NCBI GenBank assembly: GCA_973895155.1 | Contig: OZ316898.1 | Span: 18,786,001-18,850,000, forward strand | Origin: Marsupella aquatica | Lineage: Eukaryota > Marchantiophyta | Length of the DNA: 64,000 bases | Direction of reading: 5' to 3' | Part shown: positions 46,447 to 57,400 of the stretch, piece by piece | Layout of the letters: every line of letters starts with the position of its first letter | Position numbering within the stretch: the first letter of the stretch is position 1 | Made by a program: the position numbers and the translations under genes | The notes under the pieces: model-generated | The model's input: only the letters and a program-made list of their open reading frames with translations | What the model was told of the DNA's origin: nothing | The model's database searches: none

Positions 46447-47097
46447 AGTTGTGGGAAGCCTTGTGATGCGGCAGGTGTCCATCTTCGTCGATGCAGTTTG
46501 GGCGGCGAAACCATTTTTGTTCACGACGCTGTGAGAGATGTGACTGCTCAGGTTCTCTCTGGCTCTTTGGTCTGCGCGCGGCGGGAGGTGGTGCTCGAGT
46601 TACCTGGTCCTCCATCACAGCGGTTACGGGTGGATCTTACCATGGTCCGTGAAGGTCACCGTACTTTGGCAGATGTAGTGGTGACAAACCCATTGCGCCA
46701 AGACATCATTGGGACAACGGCAACAACGGCAGGGGCAGCAGCATCACGAGCAGCAACAACGAAGGAGGCCAAATATGTTGCACGAGCTTCATCTGATAGC
46801 TTCCTGCCCCTTGCTCTTGAGATATTTGGGCGTCTCCATCATCAGTTCGACGGGCTTCTTCGCCAAGCTGCTCGGGATGTTCACGGCCGAATGGGTCCCA
46901 CTGGGCCCCCGCTATCTGTTTTGACCACGCACTTTCGCCAACGCATTTCAGTCACCTTACAGCGTGCTCAAGCTCGGGCCGTCTATCGTCGATCTCTGAC
47001 AGTGGGTGCTAGTGTGACTCCGCAGCGGCTAGCCCCCCTAGAGGACATTCCTGTCCCACTTGCCGATCTAGTTTCGACACTTGATGTAGACCACTAG
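46447..47097 (+). pseudogene. Retroelement C-terminal fragment: zinc knuckle plus nuclease-like domain
   Basis: An open frame from codon 46447 (no ATG; preceded in frame by TAA at 46444) to the stop at 47095-47097. It starts with a Cys/His cluster (CGKPCD, GVHLRRC, then GGETIFVHDAVRD), the layout of the zinc-binding segment after reverse transcriptase in some non-LTR elements. Then come a VDLTMV / ADVVVTNPL strand pair, an Ala-rich stretch and KEAKY followed by FLPLALEIFG. In related plant and algal sequences this order suggests a PD-(D/E)XK (restriction-like) nuclease fold: Asp in ADVVV and Glu/Lys in KEAKY would be the metal-site candidates. No reverse transcriptase is seen upstream, so it is a 5'-truncated remnant. 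It could instead be a fragment of a captured or viral-like gene. About 216 codons. Confidence 0.5.
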
Positions 47098-47150
47098 CTT
47101 GTTGCCACATTTGCTAGGTATGATGAGGACCTCGGTCCATTTGCGGTAGT

Positions 47151-47249
47151 TTTAGTTCCTCTTTCTTGGTTTTTAGGGGTTTCCTTTTGCTCACTTCTTT
47201 TAGTTCCTCTTTCTTGGTTTTTAGGGTTTCCTTTTGCTCACTTCTTTTG
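47151..47249 (+). repeat. 49-50-bp tandem repeat, two copies
   Basis: TTAGTTCCTCTTTCTTGG begins each copy and TTTGCTCACTTCTT ends it. The copies differ by one G in GGGGTTTCC versus GGGTTTCC. Confidence 0.9.
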
Positions 47250-48307
47250 CGTTTGGTTTTGTCCACTTGGGACCTCTCTTGTTTATTCTTTTGTACTCTA
47301 TTTGGCCTTTTTCTGTAAAAAGTATGTGTATATTTCTTTAAAGTGTATATAAAGAAAATTGAAGGGATGTACAATGTTAGTGTATAGCATAGTAAAGAGT
47401 AACCTTAACAGTTGACAGAAATGAACATACAGTATTGTGAGGGCTATACCATTTCTACAGTGGTAAACATTTACATAGGAGGTCATGTGTTCTTCAAGAG
47501 AAACAAGCTTCCAGACAATAATACCAGATACTAGCCCAAATACTCGTGTGTGCATGAGGAAGGGCTCTCTATACTCTACTCATATGTCTGTCCCTTGGCA
47601 TCCCTGCTGACAAGTATAGTCTCAATATTATTGAAAAATGTTACTAAAAACTTATGGTCAATAAATCATGCATGGTAAAGCTTTGATCATGAATCTACAA
47701 CTATAATAAGGCCTCGCGTCTTTTTTTCGTCCTTCGTCCCGTTATGAAATCCAGAGTCAGCGGAAATCAAAACTGGCCGTTAGATATTTTAGAGTATTTT
47801 TGTATTCATTTGATGAGCACTTGCCTCTCTGGCGAGGCCTCCCATGTCCGTGCCTTCATTATGGACCCCCCTCGTAATATATGTATACGGGCATCAATGC
47901 TCGCGATGTCTCGCCGGCCCTCACAATACCCCCGACAATACCCTGAAGCCCTGTCTGGCCCTCCCCTTGGTCCCGATGCACTTGCCCCTGCCTCTCGCCC
48001 TCCCCTTGGTCCCGATGCGCTCGCTTACTTACTCTAGCATATTCCCAAATCTAAAAAATTAGAATTAAATTTATGAATATCAAGTTATTACAGTTAAGCT
48101 CAAATTTTGGAAAATGTGATCATTGAAAGACCAACCTTGTGGTCCATGGGGACTTTAAATTCCAAAAATGTGTGAACTTTTATTCAAAATATATGATCTC
48201 TCAAAGGAAAATTTGTGTTTCCAGCTACAGTAGTCAATGCGAGGACATTTTACCATGAAACTCAACTTTAATGTGCTCTTGCGCAGGTGTAGAGTGTGCA
48301 TGTAGCA
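47250..48307. other. Intergenic stretch, no gene seen
   Basis: AT-rich. Near 47955-48020 a short tandem duplication carries CCTCCCCTTGGTCCCGATGC twice. No coding frame of note. Confidence 0.4.
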
Positions 48308-48317
48308 ATACGAGAAT
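48308..48317. repeat. Target-site duplication, left copy
   Basis: ATACGAGAAT, identical to 48829-48838. Confidence 0.8.
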
Positions 48318-48828
48318 CATCTTTTTACTAACCTGTCCCCCAAAACAATAGGAATTTACTAAGGTGTCACTCAAACAAATTTATTTACTAACTTGACTTC
48401 CATTTTGTAAATGAGATAGTGTTGCTTCTGTAGATATAACTCAACCTTTGTACTTACCCGTGTAGGGACTCCAGCTGCCATGTGGCAAGTCATCATTGGC
48501 TTTAAGGCTTAACCTGCTTATCTTCCCCTTCCCCATGTTGCCGGCCAAAAGTTCCAGGGCAACTAGCTAGGGGGCGATTAGTGCCACCAAATTCTATTTT
48601 TCTTGGGACAACAACAATTTGTGAAGTGTTTTTTGCCTTGCAAAAGAGCATGGAGGGGGGGAAGATCAACAAGTTAAGCAGCAGCCAATGGTGCTTTGCC
48701 ACATGGCAGTAGGAGGCCAGTGAGTACAAAATTGAGTTATGTATAATGAAACAATACATAGTAAATAAAATTGTTTGGGGACACTTTAATAAATTCACTT
48801 AGTTTAGGAGACAGGTTAGTAAAAGTTG
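48318..48828. mobile_element. Foldback MITE, 511 bp, Mutator-type
   Basis: Starts CATCTTTTTACTAACCTGTC and ends with a close complement (GACAGGTTAGTAAAAGTTG). The arms pair imperfectly for about 170-220 bp: TAACTCAA..TTTGTACT, CTGCCATGTGGCAA, CATTGGCT, GCTTAAC and ATCTTCCC on the left all have complements on the right in the expected order. A perfect 10-bp duplication flanks it. A long self-complementary arm plus a 9-11 bp duplication points to a Mutator-derived MITE. No coding capacity. The ends do not match the MULE at 7427-12772, so that element is not its obvious parent. Confidence 0.85.
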
Positions 48829-48838
48829 ATACGAGAAT
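48829..48838. repeat. Target-site duplication, right copy
   Basis: ATACGAGAAT, identical to 48308-48317. Confidence 0.8.
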
Positions 48839-51800
48839 TGATTGTTCCAAGGTTGTTCCTCGGGCCAATTCTCAATGCCACCAATCAGGCCCCTCTTTCG
48901 CTATCACCACGTTGTGCGGATGGCTTTGTCTTGATGGGACACAAGCAATCAGATTATCAAACCTCTCAATCGAGCAATCAGTGCTCTTGATGGGACACTG
49001 TCTTCCTGTTTCTTTCATTCAGGACAGTAGAAGCGTCTGGGAGTCTCCCTGACTGCCCTCTCAAATGCCTTCTGTAACTTACATTTCAAGTGTTCATCTA
49101 ATGATGGACGGCACTGATGAAGATATACTGATTCCTGACCTGCCCACCGTCAGATATTGGCATAGAGATTTCAAGGGACAGCTGAAAGCTAGTATAGGCT
49201 CAACTCCAGGGCACTTTATTTTAGTTCCATTTTGTCAATGATCTGGAGTTGTGGATCCAATTCATATATGGTTGGCTAAATTTTTCAGTTACTTTTCACG
49301 CACTCATTCCTTGTTACTGTGAAAGGAAAGTTTGCATCAATTTGGGAGCCGGCTTCCCTAGCTTCCACGGTTTGCTCAAGAAATCTCATGGTTGAGAATC
49401 TATAGTTAAAGATGAGCTCCAAGGCAGGTTTTTTGCAAACTGTTTCCCAATGTAATTACGTCTACCTCCTCTTTCAATATATTAAACTAGAAACCGTGGG
49501 GGGTCTTGGGATGGTACAAGTATCACAATTGGATTACAGCTAAAGTACTTTTATATCGTTTGCTCTTGTAATGGATGAATGACAAAAACAAAAATAGGCA
49601 GGAAGTGGATTGAAATTGCACAAAAACAAACGTGGCTAGCATTGAAGCAAACTCAAAGGCCATTAACCATAATTGGGCATTATTCCTTCCCAACAGTTGT
49701 CCACCTACCATCCACCACACCTTTTCACCCATGCATTTCTTTTTCCATCCCAACCTTAGAATCAATCCATCCTCCGTCCATTAATCTGCTCCTTATAGAT
49801 TATCTCTCTTCGACTCCAGTCCGAATGATAAACTCTCTCCATCGTAAACTTCACAGGTGCACGAAGGACTTGGACCTTGGTCTAGACTCTGGAGTCTGGA
49901 GGCTGCAAGTCTCTCTCCAACCGTCCTTTCACATGCTTGAGATGTTTAACCGTATACCTCAAGGAAACTTTTAGACATAGGAAAGCCTTAGAACAATTTG
50001 GCCGGTACATATTTTACATGAGCAGAGGACAGTGAGGCCAACGCATTGGAGATTTCTGAATGGATCGCTGGGAGTGAGTGAAAGAAAGTAGCCTTTTGAG
50101 TGAGTGAAAGAAAGTAGCCAACGTCAAAAGGGAGGATGACGATAAAGGTACCCTCCTCCACTGGTGAACCAGAACCACTACTGCCCAGATAGGAGCTACT
50201 TGATGTTGAGATCGACTGCTGTTAGTCTTGAATCTATAGTAGAGCCTTTTGTTTCTAAGCCACTTAATGGGACCCCTCAAAGCCCACCGTAGACACAAAT
50301 TTCCTTCAATCAGACCTAGCAAGACGTTTCTAGGACTGCAATGACTCTCTTCGTATGCTCATCCCACCACCATACAAGCTATTCAGTTAATGGAATTGAC
50401 GCACCTGATGAGTCAGAGGAGATTGACTCAGTTGAAAAAACTGATTCAGTTAATGACATGGCGTTGCTAATTCAAAAGAAATTGAATCCTTTTACGAAAT
50501 TGACGAAACTGGTGCAGTCCATGAAATTGACCCAGACTTGATCGATTTGTCTGATATCTGGATTTGCTTTTTTATAATAAGTCGTTACACAACCCGAAAT
50601 TGGCATGGTTCTCCAAAATCCTGGAGGTTATAAAACCTTAGAGCCTGAGCATTACATCCCCCCTCCTTCCACACGTTCCTTACCTAAAGAATTACCATGC
50701 AGTAAACTCATCCACTGTGTGCCAATGGAAATGAAGCCGCACTGACTCTGCCACTCTGGGTCTCTTGTCTGGAGATAGATTGAGGTCACACCTTCCCTTC
50801 AGCAGATCCTGACAATATAATCCCACCCGATTCTTCTTTTACAGTTTGATACATACTACCTGAGTAGTGACCTGGATCAGGGTATGTGTGCGTAGCCCTG
50901 ATATGCATCAGCACATGTGTAGTGGCCATGAAGTGCTTTCATTGCGCATTGCACAGCCAAAGGTTCACGAGCCAATCCCATCAAGAGAGCATCCTGCAAC
51001 ACCGCTGACCTCGACCTTGTGCTAGAATAAGTTGTTCATTATTTCCTAGTTTCTGACCCCAAGTTGATCGTCTCCTTGTGGACTAGAGATTTTTACAGTA
51101 CTTCATTGGTGACGCCTTGCTGATCAATCCAGCATGTGCATGCCAGGGCTACTGTGCTTAGGGAGTATTTTATGTTCGTCTCCCTTTCAAGCTCTTACTG
51201 TACTGCATTGTTCCGAACGTCCTATGCTCTGTCTATCAATTGCGGTCGGGTAGAGGTGGGGTACACAAACAACAGGAGCATTGCTATAAATAATCGATAT
51301 CTAAATGCCAGAAACAACGAAAAAGTGCCCATAGATTCTGTGCATTTTAGAGGTGCGCACACCTGATACTACTGTACATTCTTACTTGCCTTTTTCTACT
51401 CCCATCGTACACAATCATGTCCTCTTACCATAAACTCAGTCCAATAATGAGCAAGCAGGCTCCAGCTTTTGATGCCAGTATTGCCCTCTTTTGCATCCAA
51501 TAATATATATATCTCTCAAAGAACAAAAAGCACCAAACCATCATAGACTGTCCCAACAGCAATAGCTATCCCAACAGCAATAGCTGTTTCTTGAGTTTGT
51601 TTGCTCAGCCCTTGCTGAAAATTTGCATCCATGACCTTGACCCAAATCCTCACTTTGAGACTAACTTAGCATGGAGGGCTTTAGGTTTGAGACCATTCAG
51701 AACACCTGCCCACCTCATCATTGTTTCTTGAAGGATGCAGACGCCAGTGCATGCTGGTTTGAGACACCCAAAGAAAGAGGGGGCTACAAGAAGAAAACCA

Positions 51801-51889
51801 CAGGAAGCCCAAGAGTCCCTCACAAGAGCAAAGGAACTAAAACCCTACACATCAGTAAACTGAAAACATTCTGCAGGTGAAATCAGAGG
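48839..51889. other. Intergenic stretch, no gene seen
   Basis: Short frames only. A 26-bp unit (GAGTGAGTGAAAGAAAGTAG) is duplicated at 50073-50120, and CCCAACAGCAATAGCT is duplicated at 51552-51585. At 51515-51875 lies a copy of dispersed family B. Confidence 0.35.
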
Positions 51890-51894
51890 TGAGC

Positions 51895-52090
51895 GAGGGT
51901 AATTTTTAGTGGCAAAAATGCCAAATTCAGCCTCTATCAGAATCCATGGGCACTTTTGGCCAAAATAAGCTGCATATTTTGGGTTTCACTAGCCAGTTTC
52001 TCACCAGCCCACACAGGGTCCATAAGCCAAAGTCTGATGGCTATCCTTTAATCTAGGGAGATGTACTGGTCAGACATAAATCTAGAAAAA
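51895..52090. repeat. Dispersed repeat family A, inverted-looking copy
   Basis: Words such as TGGCCAAAATAAGC, TAGCCAGTTTCTCACC, CCATAAGCC and ATCTAGGGAGATGTA read like the complement of the order seen at 4580-4780. Confidence 0.35.
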
Positions 52091-52484
52091 CTATATACTT
52101 CATAACGGAATCCTAGCCTATGGTCTCCTTTAGGAGATATAGGGCAACATATGTCAACCCGCATTCACGGGGAAAAATACAAAACAGGTATAATAGGCAT
52201 TTGATCATATTTTCAGTTCCTGTGTCCACTTATGATTAGACCTGTTGACATTTCTGTTGTGTTTATCACACGACATGCAATGCAGGAGAAGTCAAAATTG
52301 GAGAGGAGTAAGTGGCTAAGGACCATAATAAGTGAAAGCATGACCTCACTTTGTTGTACTTTCTTCTCAAAAACATATTTTTAAATAAACTCCATTTGTT
52401 AAATAACGGTCCCACCAGTGTTTCCTTTTGTAGTTGGGCCTAATGGCCTATGTAAATCTTGTACTCAAATTATTTTTCATACCA

Positions 52485-52768
52485 TGACGATTAGATCTAT
52501 ATAGAGTCAGATTTGGTTCCATTAGGACCATTAGATTCAGATCTCCATGGTTGAGTTTGGTCAATGTGCCAAAATTCTCCTAAAAGTATGTATCACACTG
52601 CCAAAGGACAAAATGGCAATCTATATACGGTCAGATCTGGGTACACTAGGACCATTAGATCCATACACAGTCAGATCTAGATAGTTGATTTTGGCCAATG
52701 AGTCACATGGTAGCAAATGTGCCAAAAGTCCCCCCAAAATATAGATCACAATGCCAAAGAACAAAAAC
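52485..52768 (+). repeat. Tandem duplication of ~130-148 bp
   Basis: Two copies share AGGACCATTAGAT(T/C)CA, the CAGATCT words, GTGCCAAAA and CACTGCCAAAG/CAATGCCAAAG in the same order, starting near 52490 and 52621. The second copy carries an extra ~18 bp (GAGTCACATGGTAGCAAA). Confidence 0.75.
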
Positions 52769-53119
52769 TCCAAACTGGGAGACGCATCCCAATGCAAAGC
52801 ACCCAGAAAGAAAACACCGGTCCCACATGAGGCCCAACAGGGCATGTCAATGCCATTCCAATATTCCATGATTGAGTTATAGTCAAGTACATAAAATGAT
52901 TTTATGGCTAAGACAAAAACCAAAGACAAAAACAAAATTACCGCTGGGACAACAACATTATTGGCTATGTACAGTAAATACTTGCACCATAAAGATGATA
53001 TTTCCAAAACCTTTCACCCATAAGACCTACGCGTGACAGTCCCCTAACAAAACTGGAGATAGTTACTAATCAGCCTATTTTTCAAGGTTTTTATTTTTAG
53101 CTATTGTGGTGAATGTTGA

Positions 53120-53310
53120 CTTCTCTAAGGGAGTAGATTCTAGGAATATTCTTTATCAGATTCTGACCATTGGATTTTGGCAAATAGGGTTCATGATCTG
53201 GTGAAAAGCGGCTAATGGTGTTAAAAAATTCTGGCAAATATTAGCCAAAAGTGGGCTAACATTTTTGGGGGAGGTGAAATTTGGCGAAAATTGGCGAAAA
53301 TTTGCACTTA
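53120..53310. repeat. Copy of dispersed repeat family A
   Basis: GTAGATTCTAGGAATATTCT, TTATCAGATTCTGACCATTGG, GGCTAATGG and GGCGAAAATTGGCGAAAA repeat the word order of 4530-4780. Confidence 0.5.
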
Positions 53311-54404
53311 AAAAATACGCCCGTCCTGATGGTAAAAGCAACCCTGTGGAAACACAGGGTCCCACATGGGGCCCATTAAAAAGGTGTTGAAGTAACCTGA
53401 AGCCACGCGTAGATTAACTCGAAAAACGGGTGTGAAGTTCTGGTTGGTAGTAGTGAATGGTTCTAATCTGTCACCCCCTCCTTTAATCTCCCTTCACCGT
53501 GTCCATGGATGAATGTTGGGCCAATGGGTCGTCGTCACCTCTGTCACGATGCACCCAAAAGGTTGGCACACGATGGTGTCTTCGCTAACAGACACTCTGC
53601 CGTGGAGCACTAGGCCTTGTAGAGTTGTAGACTGTTTGATGCGGAATTGCTGTAGCATATACTGTACCCCTTGCCTAATTGCCTTGCCTTGCCTTGCCAG
53701 AGCCCAGCCAAGCAATCCAGGTATGACAATCCACCTGTGCTAAAATCTTGGCTGCTACGTCACTGCTCCAGAAACGAGAGTCGTAATCTTCTCCTGTAGA
53801 CAGACTGCGTAAAACGAAAGCTCGGTCCACCATGGTCTTCGTGAATATGCACTGATTCCTTGATCTGTGGGTCATCGGGTCGTCTCGTGACATTCCAGAC
53901 CAGACGGTTTGCGAAATCCAAACGAGGCACTTGTGGTCGTTTGAGGAAGAAGGTGATGAGAAGCTGCATTGCTCAGTTTGATCCACTGCTGGAGAAACAC
54001 GCTTGGATTGAGAATAAGTCATTGGTGGTTGCCGTCAAAGGGGTATGCCCCGTCTGCTGTTGCTACTGATGAGGCTGCCTGAATCGGGTAAGGTGAAGAC
54101 TAGCCCCACCACAGATTTCCGCTCTGGAGCACTGTTGGATCACTCTGTCTTTCCTTTCGGCTCGTGGTTTAATCACAGTAAACCCACACGCTTGAGAAAG
54201 GCGGTCAGCTTCGGGAGTTCGGTTCATAGTTTACTCCTGTAGCTGTTGAGGCATGCCCACCTTTCTTGTTGGCGTCGAATTATTATTCCCAATAATCTCA
54301 GAGGGAGAGAAACCCACCTTTACGGTTCACCGTTTTCCCCACGCCTCAGACAGGCACAGCTTCTTTAGTCTGGCGGTCTCGAGAAGCGCACTCACTGTCA
54401 AGGC
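53311..54404. other. Upstream region of the TBC gene, no other gene seen
   Basis: No supported coding frame. It probably contains the promoter and 5' leader of the TBC gene. A short CCTTGCCTTGCCTTGCC run lies near 53683-53699. Confidence 0.4.
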
Positions 54405-57400
54405 ATGTCCGTTTGTTGTTCTCGCTGCTGCGCCTCGAAGAAGGACGAGCATGGAAGGAGTCACTCTTGTCACAATCCGAAAGGAAAGGGAAAGAGGCGT
54501 GGACAGGGAAGAGGGATGCCTGCGAGTTTGGGGAGTACGGAAGCTGAAGAAGGAGGCGGATCAGGTAGCGACGATGAGAACAAGATGAGTTGCAGAGGAT
54601 CGCCCCCCGATCCGCAGTGGTCGAGGATGTCGGGTGGAACGAAAGGATGGCGGTTGAGAGGGGTGGAGTGGCGAGTGAAACTCGGTATTCTGCCTAGTGG
54701 TAATGCATCTGTGGGCGCCATGCGTCGTGCTACTGCAGATGGTCGTCGCAAGTAAGCATTCTGGACATCAATTCTCGCACCTTAGGAAGGATCGCTCACG
54801 ATGAATTTCTCCATGAGATTGCATTAGCGTACGTCTGTTGAGTTTCTTTCAGGGTACCAGTGGTCTAAATGATTGCTGGGTTGTGATGTCCTGGCTCTAC
54901 TTGACCGCTCTCTTTGCCTGCCTGGGGTTGTGAAGGTATTGCAAACAGTACTCTCCAGTGCCGTTTAATGTTCCAAGTGAATTCCGAAGACCTGTTAAGA
55001 TGTCTCCAGAGCTGAACCTTTCGCTCAATCCTCTCAATTTTTTCTATCCCTTGCTTGTCACGAGGTGTGTCACGAGGGATTAGTTGAATGTTTTCAGGTG
55101 ATGTAGGGGCTTGCGTAAAGACATGTTGAGTTCATAATCCTTTCCCAACCCTCAAAATGCTTCACATCCGGTGCTTTGGTGTATGGACCTCGTTCATTTT
55201 CCTTGTTGTGAATGGTCAATTATTACTCTTCATTGTTTGGAGACCCGAGTCTACAATTCTGACTTCGAGTATGTGTGGGAGGTCGAATATCCAACGTCTT
55301 CTCTGTGAGTCACGGAGTACGTTCTCTGTTATCGAAGCAAACCTCGATACTTCTGTTTTAGTGTAGCAGGGACGATTGGTTACTGTGGGCTATAGAATTG
55401 GGAATCATTTTGTAATAGGCACGACTGCTGTACCTGAATTCTATTGCGGTCCTTGATATGGATTCTGTCGTTGCTCTAAAGGGACTTGATTGTGTGTCAG
55501 GTATGCAGATCTACGAAGGCGTCTCCTTGTGGACCCGCACATCATGGATGAGGATCAGACTACATCACAGCTCAGGATGGACAATCCGCTGTCTCAAGAT
55601 CCCGGTGAGTGGCATGCCACCCCCCACCGTGAATTGAACTCTCGCTGTGCTAAAGAATATCCGTACGAAGTTCTATCGTGGACTCTCCAAAGGCCAGAAC
55701 AAGCACAGGCTGTGTTCTCTGCAGATCATACTAGCTCCAGAAGTTATTGTACCCCTTAGATGTGATTCAGTAGTTTGCTGGATTAGTCTTCCAATCGGTA
55801 TGGAGACAATAGTCTTGGTATCAACCTTGTTAGACTTTGGCTTTTGCTTGTTGGCCCAATTTCTTTGCATGGCGGAATTGTTCAACGCAAAGGCTGCCCT
55901 CTTGAATGTGGGTGCTAATCTGTGAAACCTATCGCAATAATTTGCAGAAAGTGTATGGGGTCGATATTTTCAGAATGCTGAGTTGGAGAAGACAATCGAC
56001 ATCGACCTCACTCGCTTGTATCCCGAGCACGGTGGTTTCTTTCAGACTGCTCCGTGTCAAGCAATGATGCGTCGCATTCTGCTCGTCTGGTCTCTCATTC
56101 ATCCGCAGTTCAGCTATCGCCAAGGTGTGTGCTGATGGGTAGAAAGATTGGCTTATTTGGACGCTGGACGCTTTTCGCATATGTCAATTTCTAGGTCAAT
56201 TTGTTCGTCTAGGCAATTATTGGTCTCGTCGATTTTCTGGGCTTGAGTCGGGAAGCTAGTCCCTTGACTCGAAGGCTGGAAAAGTCAAGCTCATCGTCAT
56301 GGAATTCTCATCATCGTTTTTTCAGGTATGCACGAATTGCTGGCACCACTCCTCTATGTACTGCATGTCGACGTGGTTCGCTTATCGCAAGTTAAGCATC
56401 GGTTTGAAGATCTTTTCGATGATAGGTTCGACAGCTTGTCCCTGCAAGAGCAACATGTGAGAGACAAGGTTGAGTCGGCCAAGAATTTTTGTGGGGAGAT
56501 GATTGTCGTCGGAGACTCGATTAACTTTAAAGACGAAGCCAAAACTATCGTAGATAGTGTAGTTGATTCCGAGGAGCAGAGGGTTGACTTGAGTGAGATC
56601 ATTCAGGGCAGTGATATGTACGGCGTTGAAGGTGAGCTCGGTGCACTACTTTCCGCTCGCTTTTTGGAGCACGATGTGTATTGCATGCTTGACGCTCTCC
56701 TCGATGGACAAGGGGGAGCTGTGGCCATGGCTGAGTATTTCCAGGCATCCTCCGGTGGGGGCAAACCCCCCGTGATCGAAGCTTCTGCTGCTGTGTATCG
56801 AACTTTGGCTGCCGCCGACATAACTTTATACACCCATCTCGTGGAGATTGAAGTAGAGCCTCAATTTTTTGCACTCCGGTGGCTGCGTTTATTGTTCGGA
56901 CGGGAGTTTGTTCTAGAGGACTTGTTAAGAATTTGGGATGCAATATTTGAAGCAGATAACACTCCCTTGTATCAACACGGAGGAGAGGATGACTGTATCA
57001 TGAAGATTTCTCACCGCGGGGCACTTATTTCTTCCTTCTCCGTATCAATGCTTCTCTACGTCCGGCCAGCTTTGCTCGCCTCTCCGGATGTGACTGGATG
57101 CTTACAGCGGCTCCTGAATTTCCCTCAAGTTCCAGATATCAGGGATTTGATTGAAGGTGCTAAAGCTCTGCGGCCTCTTGCGGAAGCTGCAGTGAAGTCT
57201 CCCGGCAAACCCGTTCTACACAATATACGGACATCCGATTTAAGGGCGAGTGGAGGGAAACATTTAAGGAATGGCAGCATATCCCCACCCACTCCCCAGC
57301 GTCTTGCCTTGCGTCTCCAATGTTCAAGTCCCTCTTCTCCAGATATCCTCAAACTGTCAATGGCTCTTCCTGGAAGTTACTGGGAAGAGAAATGGACTCA

